Source: Ancylostoma caninum
Lineage: Eukaryota > Nematoda > Chromadorea > Rhabditida > Ancylostomatidae
DNA length: 64,000 nt
Reading direction: 5' to 3'
NCBI GenBank assembly: GCA_037903475.1
Contig: JBAJFG010000454.1
Span: 496,001 to 560,000 of the forward strand
The position numbers were made by a program, and so were the translations under genes. Shown here in pieces: positions 13,029 to 26,138 of this stretch. The notes under the pieces were generated by a model, which did not search any database, was not told where the DNA came from, and saw nothing but the letters and a program-made list of their open reading frames with translations. Every line of letters starts with the position of its first letter. Within the stretch, counting starts at the first letter, position 1.

Positions 13029-16000
13029 AATTGTCCTTTACCTTGGTATTTTTTATTTGTGTCAGTTGCACTGTTACCATCCCAATTTCTCTTATTTAAT
13101 GGTCGTCCCTACGCCTAATTTCCCATCTTCCTATCATTTTCCACGTTTTCCATGCTGCCTTTGCGGCCATATGACTGCGCAGTGGCTTCTTGCCCTGTTC
13201 ATCCATTTGCATGGGAAAATGACGCGAGAAAAGTGTCAGTTTATGTGTATTTTCGCATCACTGCGATGGTTCCGAATATTATCCTTTGGCGAATTCAGTT
13301 AGGCCTTCTCGGTTGTCTAGCCATTTCCTAGTGATTCCTCTTCAATTAAAACCGCACCTGAAGGTCATAAAGCGACCGGAATTAGCTCTCTCATTTTCCG
13401 TCGTTTTGCTATGTTTTCTGAAATTTCGCCGGCTACATGAGGTCTTTCCTTTTTTTCTTTTTTCCAGGAGGAGGAGGAAAAATCAGCGCAGAACACATTG
13501 ATGGCTCGAACTGCCTCCTTTTATGCTTGTAAATCTAATTTGGCGACTTCGTCGACGTATGCCATTCGTTGAATGTTGAACACCCGGCACAGCATCACGG
13601 GTTTTTCCTATGTGCACCTAGTGGAATGCCTGCTTTTGATGGGGAGCTTTTGTGCAAAATATCTATCGGTTGTAGTGAAAAAAATCTTTTCAGGAAACCT
13701 CGAGAAAGGCTTTTATTACATTCAGATGCATTGATGCTAAAGAAAAATCTGAATTTCACATTCTTTAATCCTAAACAATAGGTTGAATTTTGAAAATTCA
13801 GAACTGCATATAAAGAGAGGAAGTGGGAAACTTTCCACTGATGATTTCTTGATTTTTCTAACTGGTATCTACATATCTGTTGATAGATGTCATTATTTAT
13901 TGGCTTCTAATGGATTCTTAATGAACTTATACCTTCCCATGTTTTTGTTGTTGTTTGAAAAAATTATTAGTGTGCCATGTCCTACCACGCGTGGTTTCTT
14001 TGTAAAAAAAACCAAATGTTTTATGGTTTTTGAACTTCTGTACGAGACCTTTATCCTAAAAGTGTTAGTGTTCTTTCATACTGGAAGACGCCATTGTTGG
14101 AAAGGAAAAAGTATTGATAAGAGAAAAGATAGAAATAATACATATTTCGAAGGAAAACATATGATAAGACGGAGAGATATAAAATTGTAGGGCCTATCTG
14201 TTTAGAACGCTATAGTAAATGCTTCTTTTCCTAGTTTTCTTTTTTCTTGGCGTTTTACATTTTTATCATAGTCATTTCTTTTTGATCCTCTATACATTAT
14301 TACATCCTTCTACCTCTTACTTTCTCATTATTTTCTAGGAGTAGTATTTTCCAGAAATCCCATTCTCCTGCCGCCCCCACGCAAAACAATGTTGACAAGC
14401 GTTTTACTATGTTGTCGCAGTGTTCAGCCCAACAATTTTCTCCTCCACAGCCAACGGCTCGCAGATTTTCCGGCAGCAACTCTGACGGAGCTCTCGATAT
14501 CCACGCATGCATCCAGCCCTTGTGATCCGCGTTGTTTGCCTGTTCCCGTCAGTTTCGGTCGGTGGCTGCGGAAGGCGGTGATCGGCGTGGTTCCAGCTGA
14601 ACCACGCCGTCGTTATGTGCTTAGTATCAGTCGACGCTGCGACCGGAACACTTCAAGATTTTGCTGACGGACGGGAACGGCCGATCCCGTTCATTTCTTC
14701 GTGTTTGTTACATCTGCCTGAGCCGTTCTCTTCCGAGCGTCAACTTTTTATTTCGCAGATAAGCCGACGAGCGAATAGATGTACACATTTTTACATTTCA
14801 CTGAAGAGGAAATCGAGAATTTGAGGATGTTGTGGCTAAAAATAACCTTGTATTTGCTGAAAATATGAGATGGCTCTAATTACTTCACTCTTAGTTTCTA
14901 ATTCTAACGCTTGAAAACTTCATTGTGAAAAAACTTCATTGTGAAAAAACTCTGTATTTTAATATATTCTTTCCGTATTCATTCGTGATGATGTTCGGGT
15001 ACAGAAGCCTTCTCCTATGTATCCTTTTCTTCCAGTCTCCTTTCGTACCATAGGAGAAAACCATCGCCTGAAATTACGGCGCCATCTTTCCAGTCTTTCT
15101 TCCGATTGGTCCAATTATGCATCCACTATCAAATTAGTGTTTTTTTTCTTCTCAAGCATGTATTGCATGAGAATATATTCTCTACATAGATCTCCATTTG
15201 AAAATGTTGTGAATCATGTATCCAAAGCCTTTGGTGGACCTTACATGCTCCAAGAACTGGATTTTTAGAATTTTCTAGAGTGGACGACTGTGGTAGGTCG
15301 TGCACTTTAAATTCATTTATTTTTGAGACTTCAGAAATTCATCTACCCGATTCATTCAATCATTCATTCATTCATCCATTCATTTACTGAGTTTCCTAAG
15401 GAAAACGAGTGTGGGAGTAGAAACGAATACATAAACACAATCTACGGAAATATAATGCCTTCATTTTTAAGGCATCTAGGTCTCGAGGAGTTTGCAGACA
15501 TAACGTACGCTATGTACGGTTAAACCGGCCGAAAGATGGTGTATTTATGACATCCATGGTCAAGTTTAAGTTTGCCACCACAGGGAAAATATTTGGATCT
15601 GAGCATCGTTTCACCACATGGATAGAACAATATCCGAACAACACCCCTACATAGTTTGAGGATGTACAATTTTGAAGAGTTTAGGACACTGCTATGAGTG
15701 TTAAGAGAGTGCAAAAGCTTGCGAATTTTGCATACGTCTAATAGTTAGCGTCGAGTTTCTAATAAAGAAAGTTTGAATTGAAAGTTTCTGTAGATAACAT
15801 TAGTCACGTTACAATCAAAAGTCCCTTAAGATTGGGCATCGAATTTTTTTCTTTTTTTTTCTTCACACATTCTTACTGTAAAACTATATATGTTTGTATC
15901 GCATCAAAAGGTAGTTTTGATAGGACCAATTTCTTTTTTTCACCATGTGGCGCTTCTGTTTACTTCTGATGTTTACTGAATTTATGACTGTCATCAATTG

Positions 16001-16869
16001 ATAAATCAGAAATTATTGAAAAAATAAATTAAAAGAAAACAAGTGAAAAAATGGCGGAACTAGAGTTTTATGAATACAATATATTATATGTTATAAACTA
16101 TAGTAAAAATCAACACGTTTACTGATTAACATACACTAAGCTGACCTCCTATTGTTAACAAAAAAAAAATTGGAAAGGAAAATTAAGATGCTTTCACAGC
16201 ATCTAAACCTCATTGTGAGTAATCTAAATTTTCCACTCATTTTTTTTTCGTAAAAATTAGCGCCTTCTTTATTTTCAAACTTTTTGGGACTCTCACAAAA
16301 AAATAAGCTAACAACAGAGAAATGATTTCCATGACATTATTAATTTAAAAAACTGTTTCCCAACGCTGCTGTCATCGTTCAGCAGTGTTTTCCCTTTTTC
16401 TCGGAAAGAATCGCTCGTTGGCTGATTGTTTGACATTTTTCCCTTGATTCCTCCTCCCTGAGCGTGGCCTAACGGCAACTGCTTGTTCCCTTCAGCGGCC
16501 GTTCCTTTGTGGTTGTGTTTGCTGACACACTAGCAACAGCCCCGTAGTGAACCAGTAACTCTGCCGAACAGGCGGTAATCACGCTCTATTCTAACCTCAT
16601 TGTAGGTTTTTCGGGTGTTCTACATAGTACCCCATGCTTAAGTTGAATTACCTCTGGCTGGACCAGTTTCATTCAGCACACAATGATGAAGTCGTTCGTT
16701 GGGTCGTTCGTCGCACATTTCGCCCCGTGTTCATGGGGTCTAGTTCAACGAAACTACCATTTTTTCATGCGAAAACTGCCTTCAGGATTCAATTGTACAT
16801 GCATATATTGTCGGCTGGAAATATGAATGCACGTGTGCGAGAGTGACGCCGTCGCGAAGCTGTGCGCGG
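13029..16869. other. No gene recognised; small palindrome and dispersed repeat inside
   Basis: A frame stays open at 13783-14190, but it starts with a non-ATG codon and shows no domain. A GC-rich spot at 14583-14609 is a hairpin with a 10-bp perfect stem (CGGCGTGGTT / AACCACGCCG). It lies inside a wider imperfect inverted repeat (GTTCCCGTCAG near 14541, CTGACGGACGGGAAC near 14664). An (ATTC)n run lies at 15350-15385. Confidence 0.55.
15380..15800 (+). repeat. Dispersed ~400-bp repeat, copy A (coding-like relic)
   Basis: This stretch and 40200-40590 align end to end. Both begin near TTTCCTAAGGAAAACG or TTTCTTAAGGAAAACG. Both translate on the plus strand to related peptides: PKDGVFMTSMVKFKFATTGK here, PNDGVVMISLVSFTYAATAV there. 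Both continue to RVQKLANFAYV or RIQKLVNHAYVK and then a stop. Copy A has in-frame stops, so it is a relic of a repeated gene or retroelement I cannot name. Confidence 0.6.
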
Positions 16870-19800
16870 ATGCCGACGAGCTGCTGCGAGCCGCCCGCTC
16901 GTCCCCGGCTCGACATCAACCGATTCCCCAATGAACTATTGCTTAGGGTGGGTTTCTCTCCCCCATAGGTTTTTTTTTCCTCCAGAAAATTTTTAATTTT
17001 TCTTTCAAGAGGGAATTCGCCACTGTTCCATAATAGGTTTCGTTATTGTTTCGAGATAAATTACCCAGGTGAAGAAGACAGGTCTTCATCCCGAACAGGT
17101 TCTGAACGATGTGGGATCATTTTTTCCAGAAACGTTTCCTGTCTATGAGAACAATGATTTTTCTGGAATCCACGTTTAAGGGTCATTAAATCTTGGCAGG
17201 CGGAATAAAACAAATCGCATTCATTGTGTAGCCTTGATTCGGTGATTTGTTTATTTATTACGAGTTGTTTACAACACTGTAAATACCATGTTTACACATA
17301 TTTTAAATTCCGGCGGAGGAGCTATCATCAAGATGAAAAAGTATGTTAATTAAATTGATCCATGCTACACACTAGACACCCTTGCGCGTGCCCCATTGGC
17401 GGCCTGGAGAAACGCGCCGCGCGACCGTGCCGCGCATGCCGGAATTCGACACCATCTGCCGCCACAAGTCCATTTTTAAGCATTTTTCGTCATAATTTTA
17501 TTGATTTTAAGTGATTTTTCGCGTTTTTACGTGCTGCTCAAGTCTACATCATACCTCCTGACATTATTCGATGAAAATTTGTGCTAAGACGTTGCTTGAC
17601 ATACTGATCACAAACGTTTTATTCATTTTTTTTTTGCTCTTCTATGGGGTATGCGAGAAGAATACTGCAACTTTGCTATCCTGACATCTATTACGCAGTA
17701 TTCTACACGTAAGTTGTCAACGAAAGTAAGGAGTAAAAGCTCCACAGTTGCTTGCTACCCCAGGCAAAGACTATAAAATTTGCATGGGCTAATTTTCATG
17801 ACTGAACTATCCTTGTCAGACTGACGTAAACTTATCATGAAAATCACAGTCGTCATCGTACGTAAGCTCACTTAAATTCTCTTTAAAGGTTACATGTAAA
17901 TTGGCACCTGCACCTAACCACTACCTTTGCTACTTGATTACAGAAACAATGAATACCTTTAGCTGGTAAAATGTAAAATAGCTAGTGTGCCCAACCTTCA
18001 TCCAAGCTATTATTTGCGGGGCTTGCGTCACGCCACCGTTTTTTGTCAAGTTCTTGTAAGTTAGGGAGTAATAGGCTGGGAAACATACTACTTCTCATGT
18101 CTAGCAATGTGTTGTCTAAAAATTACTGAAAAGAAAAAGCAAAACATTCTTCTAGGGATGATAAGTACTCATTTTTTGGATTTCTTTTTTTTTGTTTGAA
18201 CATTCCAACTCTTTGGATCTTGTCCTGCATGAATACATAGTTAAACAAGTTGAGTTATTCGATTTTTTGGGACCAATTATACATACAGTGAACGTCAATG
18301 GCGGTGGCCCATCTGCGGCCTCGAGAAGGACGCAACGCGGCCGCGCTGCGCGCGCTGGGACCAGTGTCATCTGCTGCCGGGATGCTAATTCCAGTCGCTT
18401 TCTTCTGGATTTGGTCAAAAATTCTAAAAATTGGGTAGAAAACCTGCTAGATATAGCTTAACAGCAGGAGAAAAATCGTTCCTGACGCACGCGGCGCGGT
18501 TGCGCGGCGTACTTCTCGAGGCCCAGATGGACCACCGAAACTGACGTCCTCTATACATAGAAGTCAGTTTTGAGAGCGCTTTATTCTCTGCTCCCTCGTT
18601 GGCGTATTAGTCTCGCGAGAAATTGAAAATTATATTTTATACTACTATACTTAGCAGGGTTATGCTGGGGGTAGAATATAATCGTTTTCGAGCAGATTTT
18701 ATTTCCTAATATTTTCGTCTGCTAACGTTTTCGTTCTCGACCTGTGCTTTATTTTGAAAAATAGGAAATGGAATTAAAGAAGAGACGCCCCACAGATACT
18801 CTAATTTTCTTGGGTCAATTTAAATCTATGGTGGATCGTCGTGCATCATGTATCAATGAGGGGACAACGATTAATTTTTTCAGATAATCCAATTTCTGCC
18901 ACCAAGGGATGTGGCGCTGTCGGCGGCGCAGGTCTCGACAAGGTGGCGATCTCTCATCAAGCATAATCTTGCCAGGGTACCCAGGTGCGTGGCGTTTCAC
19001 CCTCAATTCAGTCGCAGATATTGTGCTACAGGTAAAAAAAAATCGGTAGGAAGTCTATTTCCCACAGAATAGGGAAGAATTTTGTAGTAGCATTGCCTGG
19101 ACCATACAATGTGTACAGTACCGTACATGAAATTCATTCAAAATTGCTACTTTTGAACTGATTTTATCGATTAGTTAATCGATCACATCGATTTTATAGA
19201 TTTTTCACAATTACTGTCCGGAGGTCGGTGAGGACATGTCTGCTAGCGTTTTTCAATACGCTGAACACGAATATGACAGCCATTCCTAACGGCATCGATT
19301 TATCGATTTTATCGATTTATTTTTTCCCATTTTCGCTTAGGGACGGGCGAGGACATGTATGCTGTGGTTTCCCAGTACGCTGAACACGAATACTTTGACA
19401 ACCACTTCGCACGAAATATCGATTTATAGATTTTATTGATTTTTCGCTTCCCGCGCTCACAGACCAGTGGGAAAAGGATTACTTCAGATTCAGCAATATG
19501 CTGATCACCAGAATTATGAGCGTTTTTAATGAATTCATCGGCAATAGCAACTATCCTCCTCAGCAGTATGAAGTTGCCAGGACAGTAAAACACTCGAGCG
19601 AAGCCGGGCATGCCGTCTAGTTTTCTTCTGAGAACCACGAACCTAATTAGAAAGAACAATATTCTAATAAAAGTGCAATAATTTGTTGTCTTTCAGAATC
19701 CCAGCTCATTGCCATGTGTATGTGATGGATATCGATCTGCAACCGGGTGACGATCAAACGGATGGCCGGAGTCCAATCATGCAGTACCACTTCACCACAT

Positions 19801-22800
19801 TCAACACCTCACAACCAGGCAAGACATATTAGCTCCACCTTTTTCCTTGGTATTTATTTGATGAAGTGTTTGATCCAAGTCTTCGAGTAAAATCATACCA
19901 AATTTTGATTTTTTTTAAACTTTCAACTCTAAAGTTATCTATTCATGGCGTCAAAAATGAGTGCAGCGCAAGTACACTAAAAATCAAAAATATACACTTT
20001 AGTTGCATCACCGTAAGTAAAGAAGCACATTACCCACCATTACCTACACAGAACCTCAAGAACAAACTGTCAGCCCACCTTTGCTTGATGGCAAGTTGTA
20101 GACAACCTTTTAACTAACAAATTGTAACTGGCAAGTTTGAAGTTATCATGCCATCTAGGAACAGGTTGTCAGCAACTTTCTTTCCCAACATCAGGGAAGA
20201 GTTGCCGACTACGTTCTCGCAAAAACAACTCAGCAGCAAGCTTTTTGGTTATAAACTTTGTCAGCAAGTTGTCGGCAACCTTTCAGCAGAACAATTTAGG
20301 GGCAAGGGAGAGCAGTTTGAAAGCAGCAAGAACAAGCTTTCGAAGCAACGACTTGCCTGCAAGATAAGACTGGTAGCAAGTTGTCGACAAGCGTATACAG
20401 CCAACAACTTGCCGGCAACAAAGGGTGGACACAAGTTGTCGACGAGCTCATGTGCCGACAACTTGCAAGCAACATAAGGCAAAAACAAGCTGTCAACAAG
20501 CTTAGACGCGAGCAAGTTCCAGAATTCAAGTATTAGGTTCGAAGACAAAATTTTTGCATCAAAAAAATTTTTTAGATGAACAGTGCTTCCCTGAGAATTA
20601 CATTTTTCGCGCCTCACTGTTCAATCTTCCTGAAAAATCACATTCTGCACTATAGGATAATTTTTCCGCTCAAGACCACCTTGCAGATTACCGTGCCAAA
20701 CGTCGTGCCTGCCTTCGCGGCAACGACACCAGTCTTCGAGCGATCTACATCCAGCATAAACGCTGTGGAATGATGGCCGAATGGGATTCGCACTGTGGTG
20801 TCCAGAAACTCGACGCGTCCACCGCTACATCGGTAGGTACCTACAGGACAACTAGCACAAATTTTTCGGTGAACAATTGAGACTAGAGTGACTTCCAGCT
20901 GTTGTCCTTCCTCGACATTGTCGCCCTTAGGGTGGATGTGCTGAAGCGGGGCCGACGTTTAATGGCACGGAGAGTTGACGAGCGGTTTGCGCACGCTGTG
21001 GCTTTTTGTGAGGAAATGTGTGGAAGCATTGATCCCAAGTAGGGTACCCAATTTTACAAGATCTCTGATTTTTTCAATATTTTCTTGATTTTCAGATCCC
21101 TTTTGCTCTGCTCGCAGAACCCGTACTTCTCTTGGTGCCTGGGGGAAGAGTCGCTGCGTCGATTGTCCTCGTTCCGAAACCTGGATTCGCTTGTTCTGGA
21201 GAACATGACTGGCGCCGAGGTGTTCGGAGGTATCAAGGCATCTCTGGATCTCGGCAAACTCAAAGAGATCCGGATGCGATTGGATGCGAAGCACCAGAGC
21301 GAGGTCGAGAACATTCTATGGGTAGATGTGCAAGGTGAGTGGTGTTTGCTGACTGTTTAAAATTTGTCTATTTTAACTCATAAAAATCCTCGTTTATCAG
21401 GTCTGAGTGCCTACTCCCTCTCCTTCCTTGAAAAAATCGATAAAATCCTGAAATATAACGGAGTAGAAACAAAATGAACTCGGCCGACATGGATCACTTC
21501 GTTTACCCAGGGTAAAAGTTTCAACGCCCTCAAATTTGGTCACGTACTCCAATGGGGTTAGCCCTTTTACTCTGGGTAACCTCAATCATGCATACCAGCT
21601 TCGAATAAAGTATGAGTAGGTTATTGAGCCGGGTAATTCTTGCTCCTTACTTTTACCGACCTCGCATCCTTGGTCGGAAAAATCCGGAAATCCTTCTAAG
21701 AAGGGACTGCTTTAGTGTGGTAACGTCTGCTGGCCACTACAGTATACCCGGTGAAGTCCATTAATGCTTCAACGGCAATACTGTAGCGGATAGCAGAGGT
21801 TAGATGGGTAACGAATACTGGTGAATGGAATGAAGTAGTCACCTATGAGTGGTTTATATAGCGATTAGTCCTGCTATAGGCAATCTAGCACTCGAGCCCA
21901 GCCCATTTGCTCCATGGAGCAATCCCTGAGGTACTGTCCCACAAGGTGCGAGCAGAGCTCATGTGCTGGAAAGGTCGTATTGATCTATGTGAGTTGTCCT
22001 AAAGCAGAGTTAATCGTGCCTGAGGGCAATTTCTGGGCTGTTAATCATATGACCTCTACTTTTGTGTTCACCTGCATAGAACCGTAGGTTTACCGTAATT
22101 AAGGAAGCATAGTTTATAGCATTGTAAAGTAAAAAAAGAAGAAACACGGATGAGCCAAAAATATGTCAAGCGGCACAGAATGGGCTGCTAGTGGGTAGAT
22201 GGGAAACGGAAGCCAAATTATCATAGTTTTGCTATACATATTCGCCTTTGGATAACTTTATATATAGTATTTTTTATCATTATTGCGAGAAAGGCTAGTT
22301 AGCAGTGATAGAAGAACATTTCCGAAAACCGCATCTCTAAAATTATCCTGGAACAGACTCCACTAGGAGAACACATTAACAAACTAGCTGCTAGCTTGCC
22401 ACTAATAAACTCGCTGCTAGCTTGCAGAGTATCAATGGTCTAATAGGCAATGCACATAGTAACCGAATTCTACATGTACAGAAGGAGAAGTAGAATTCTA
22501 GTGCCTTCTGATATGCTGAGGATAGAATCCTGGAATAAAATCTATTTATTTAATGACTGGAATAAAACCCACTATTTCCTATTACCAATGGATAAATGTG
22601 GTTATAGATCTGCTACTAATCTATTATTTGCTCCATAAAAGAACCCTATGCTTTTTATGTTTGCGTCCAGGCTATCTAGGTACTAGGTGTGTGTATATAT
22701 ACTACTGGGTCTAGACCTCCTCGTCACGCTGATTCCAAAAATATGCATCATCAATCACAAAAAGGACGAAAATCCCGTTTTCGGGAGGGTCCAATGTGCA

Positions 22801-23846
22801 GATTTCGCGGACCACTTGGGCGGAGCGGTCTGCGTGAGTGCTAGCTGTACGCTACGGACGCAGCGTTGGCTAACACGTCTTGACGTGTCCGATCGATAAG
22901 ACCAACGGCTTCACACGTCAACTCGGTTCGGCAAACTGTTCCAGATCCCGTCCCGAAAAACGTTTAAAAAAAACGGGTTTAATGACCATTTTGTAACATT
23001 TTATGTATACCGTTAGATTCAGCGTGTCGAGGAGATTCAGAATCTTTGGAAGCTCAAACACGAGAAGGGGTGGGACCTGTCCCTGAGCGGATTTTCTACA
23101 GTCACTTAATGGTAAATGCCTGTAAACTGCCAGTCTGGTTAAGCTGGTTAGGTGTCAATTTAGTCCAAGAAGTCAATCATCGTCTGCAATTAAATCTAGG
23201 TTTTGTAAGGAATGAGTTGAACAGTTCTCAGTTCGTTCTGAGGCTGGAAGACAAGCACCGCCCATTTTCTCCCATTTTCAGAAGCAACTATTCATTATTT
23301 ATTTATTTATTCCATTTGCTTATTCATTTATTTTGTGATGAAAAGTTTTTTTTTGTTCAGGATCACTGCTAATCTCGTTAGCAGAAGCCCACGTGCGCTG
23401 CTTGGATTTTTCAGCATTCTCCGAATCCCCGGCCGCTATTACTGCCATCACCGCGGCGGATATGTGCCAGTTCATCAGCGTTAGTTGCATTTCTTCATCT
23501 AGTACTAAGAGCATCCTAAGAATCCAGAGTTTGACCACTCAGGCTTGGCGTACTTTGACCTGCCCGTGGATGATCAAATCGATAATGTTCAACTCGACGG
23601 TGACGATCAGCGAGTTCCGCACGGTCGCGGCACGTGCCGGACTTTTTGCCACTGCACTCACTGACATACCGTACTGTCGATTCCGCACCTACCATCCGTC
23701 TGACCCGAATGCGAAGTTGGAATTGTCGTGTTACGGTAATGGGGTGAGTACGGTACGCATTTTGCACCGTGATTACTGTAGATCACCTGCACACGTTTCA
23801 GATCGCTACGCAATGGTGCATTCGATCCGGCTATTTGACATCGTAA
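16870..23846 (+). CDS. F-box protein, multi-exon
   Basis: Exons read in phase are 16870-16947, 18884-18984, 19697-19818, 20687-20832, 20899-21038, 21096-21334, 22715-22833 and 23023-23109, giving 343 residues up to a TAA. Residues about 16-52 form an F-box: INRFPNELLLR is joined across intron 1 to IIQFLPPRDVALSAA and then VSTRWRSLI. F-boxes bind Skp1, so the likely role is substrate adaptor of an SCF ubiquitin ligase. Downstream parts are leucine-rich (FRNLDSLVLENMTGAEVFGG) and may bind the substrate. Three more coding-like exons follow at 23361-23479, 23528-23743 and 23802-23846 with good splice sites. Exon 8 cannot be joined to them in frame, so the gene either ends at 23109 or has an unseen junction or frameshift. 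Intron 3 appears to use a GC donor. Confidence 0.75.
17385..17470. repeat. GC-rich repeat end, related to the 18.3 kb element
   Basis: GCCCCATTGGCGGCCTGGAG, then GCGCGACCG and CACCATCTGCCGC, matches the ends of the inverted-repeat element at 18287-18550. It is seen only once here, as a solitary or decayed end inside F-box intron 1. Confidence 0.5.
18287..18550. mobile_element. GC-rich foldback element in F-box intron 1
   Basis: The left arm (AACGTCAATGGCGGTGGCCC, then ATCTGCGGCCTCGAGAAG) is the imperfect reverse complement of the right arm ending in CTTCTCGAGGCCCAGATGG and ACCACCGAAACTGACGT. The arms are about 70 bases. They are far more GC-rich than the intron around them. No protein is encoded. 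Confidence 0.7.
19187..19545. repeat. Three tandem ~125-bp repeats in F-box intron 2
   Basis: Each copy starts with a block of ATCGATTT words. It continues with GGTCGGTGAGGACATGT, GGACGGGCGAGGACATGT or a diverged equivalent, and then TACGCTGAACACGAAT. Copies 1 and 2 are clear. The third, from about 19418, is strongly diverged (AATATGCTGATCACCAGAAT). Confidence 0.65.
20047..20520 (+). mobile_element. Palindrome-array element copy 3, in F-box intron 3
   Basis: The left edge CACAGAACCTCAAGAACAAA leads into the family's left module (CTGTCAGCCCACCTTTGC, GTTATCATGCCATCTAGG). Diverged units then follow, including two intact AAGTTGTCGAC cores near 20381 and 20431 and several TTGTCAGCAA variants. The right inverted end has decayed. 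The element sits wholly within an intron, in the sense orientation of the F-box gene. Confidence 0.7.
21480..21600. repeat. GGGTAA/TTACCC repeat cluster
   Basis: TTTACCCAGGGTAAAAG at 21503 and CTCTGGGTAACC near 21575 are arranged as a short inverted pair inside F-box intron 6. The same vocabulary recurs at 12090-12185, 24170-24275 and 57120-57450, which suggests a small dispersed MITE family. Confidence 0.4.
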
Positions 23847-26138
23847 ACGGACTGATCTCATCTGTTATAATAGTCTACTCGTAGTTCATCGCTAGTTACC
23901 TGCTAGTTTCGATCGTCAGTAGCTTGTGTGCGTGTTGTTGCTTTCGATAGTTCTTTCGCTACAATGGCATTTCATCCAGTCAGCTGATCGTGTTCTCCGG
24001 TCGATCTTTTACCTTGGATTCGAGAGATTCTATTAGATTTTTATTTTTTTTCTTGTTTTTTTTTCTCGTATGCAGAGGGTATCATTTGAGTTTTTTCTCT
24101 ATTTTTTTCGTGTGTAGAGATATGGAAATAAGATGTATATAGTACGATAGTACGACAGAGTAGTGGGTTAGTTACCCAGGAACCACGTGCATCATTGATA
24201 TTACCCACGATAACACCCAAAGGCTTACCCATCGTGAAAAAAAGGCGTCAGGACATTTACCCTGGGTAAACTCGATGTTGCGTTTAGCATAGCGTCACAT
24301 ATAGGTGAACGTGTTGATGGTTTCCGGTAAATGTTGAATTCTGATACGCCAACATGGTTACCATGGGAATCGAAATCTGGACCCAAGTTTTAGCCCTTTA
24401 TAAAAATAAACTATAAAAAAATAAACTACACTTACAAACCTATAGGGTACCTATAAGTGTATATAAAAAATAGTTCCACTTCTCAGCAAAAATTTTCTAG
24501 CAGAAAAGGCGATTTACACCAAATGCGTGCGTCCGACCTGCGTGCGTCTCTATGATGAAGGATAGTCCCTGTTGCAGCCTTAACGCGCTCAGACGTAAAA
24601 GAGACGGACGCTTTCGTGACCCCGACAGTCCGACGTTTTCATTCAGTGTATGCATATGCATCGTCCAGTTCTCGTGGAAGACTGCTCGCAAATGGATGCG
24701 TAAGGTTGACGCGCGGCTGTCGCACGCGTCTAGTATAAACTGTCGTTCGGTTAGCGATGGCTGATCACTTCTTTTCATCAGCAGCCTCACACCTTAGTCT
24801 TGTCCTGTAGGCAAGCATTCCAGAAATTCCAGCAAGAACGGATAGTACATCCTTGGCTGGAGCGCATGTTTCTACACTCCGTTCAGTGTTTTTAGGCCCG
24901 AAAGTCGATGATCTTTCAGAGATCCATGCCGTAAACCTCTGTACAATTTTCTATAGTGTGTGTAGAACGTATAGCTAGGGAAATAGAGTCAGAAGAGTAC
25001 ATAAAGTGCATTTCACCGTGGACGATCGTTAGGAAAACAGCAGAGAGAAAAAGAACGCGAAAAATTGTGCAGCACTTGGAGGAAATGAGAGAAAAGCAGG
25101 TTATCCGCGTGGTTACTCAACTATGTGGAACAGATTATACTTGGCCCTACTCTTATTTATAGGTTTTACATTTTACAATTTGAATTCTTCTTTGTACTCA
25201 CAATTTCTCAGCCTCAGCTACATGGATTCCGCTACTAGCCCTCCCCAAAATCCTTAGTCTTTTCCGAAAATGTGGCGGATAGTCGTGAAAGGGGAACGAA
25301 GGCTGGTGGACTCTCTTCTTTGATGCCCCCCCCCCCTTTTTCATTTCGTTCGTCCAGTATCCGATCGAATTCGTTCATTACGGGTCAGGTAGACCGTTCA
25401 AGCTCTAGCAGTATTTAGGCAAACTGTCGGAAGGACCGCAGCAGCAAGAGATCTCCATCATGTGGTTAAGAAGCGAGAGATGCAGATGTGAAAAAAAGAA
25501 AAAGAATGTTTTTTGCTCGGTCCTTCGAACTTCCTGCTGCGGCTCTTTCGGATGCGGAAGGACCACAGCAGCTATTCGGAAGAAACGCAGCAGAAAAGTG
25601 GAGGCACGGCAGCAGGAAACCGGAACAGCCGCTGGTGGTCAGCTGTTGGTTTCTTGGTTTTCTGTCGCGGCCTTTCCGAAAATTTGTCTGAATAGTCCGT
25701 CAACTGCGTTCAGGATATGGGCCAAGGAACTCGAATTGGACTTGTTCACCTCCCGGAATAGGAGAACCCCTGCTGACCTGTTACGGATGAGACAAATCTT
25801 ATTTCGATTGGGGTCAATGCGGATGAATAGATCCCTGCTATAGTTCAGTGTTTTTGTACGGTGTTTCTTGAGTGTATGAATAAATAAATAATCAAGTAAA
25901 CAAGTAAATTTGTTGTAAAACTCGGAGTATATAATATTTTATTGGACGGAAACCACAGTCAACTTCTCTGCATTGTCGGCTGTGTCTTCGCTTTCAACTT
26001 CTTTTTACTTTTATCTGTAAAAAAATAGTGAAATTATCGTGGCTTGAACTTTCGCTTAGGACAGTACATCTAGTATTTGTAGGAGTTTTTATACTACCTG
26101 AAGCTGAAAAGAATAAACTCTCGGAAAAATAACCGCGT
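23847..26138. other. Intergenic; no gene recognised
   Basis: This lies between the plus-strand F-box gene and the minus-strand gene that ends at 26139. It contains a GGGTA/TACCC repeat cluster (24170-24275, with TTTACCCTGGGTAAAC) and a C run at 25326. Two open plus frames (24956-25162 and 25460-25843) lack splice or domain support. Confidence 0.55.

Noticed and set aside
13783..14190. 135-codon plus frame
   Set aside because: It starts with a non-ATG codon, has AT-driven codon use and shows no recognisable motif.
24956..25843. Two plus frames with charged or Cys-rich peptides
   Set aside because: There are no convincing acceptors or donors and no homology. They lie in intergenic DNA with repeat words.
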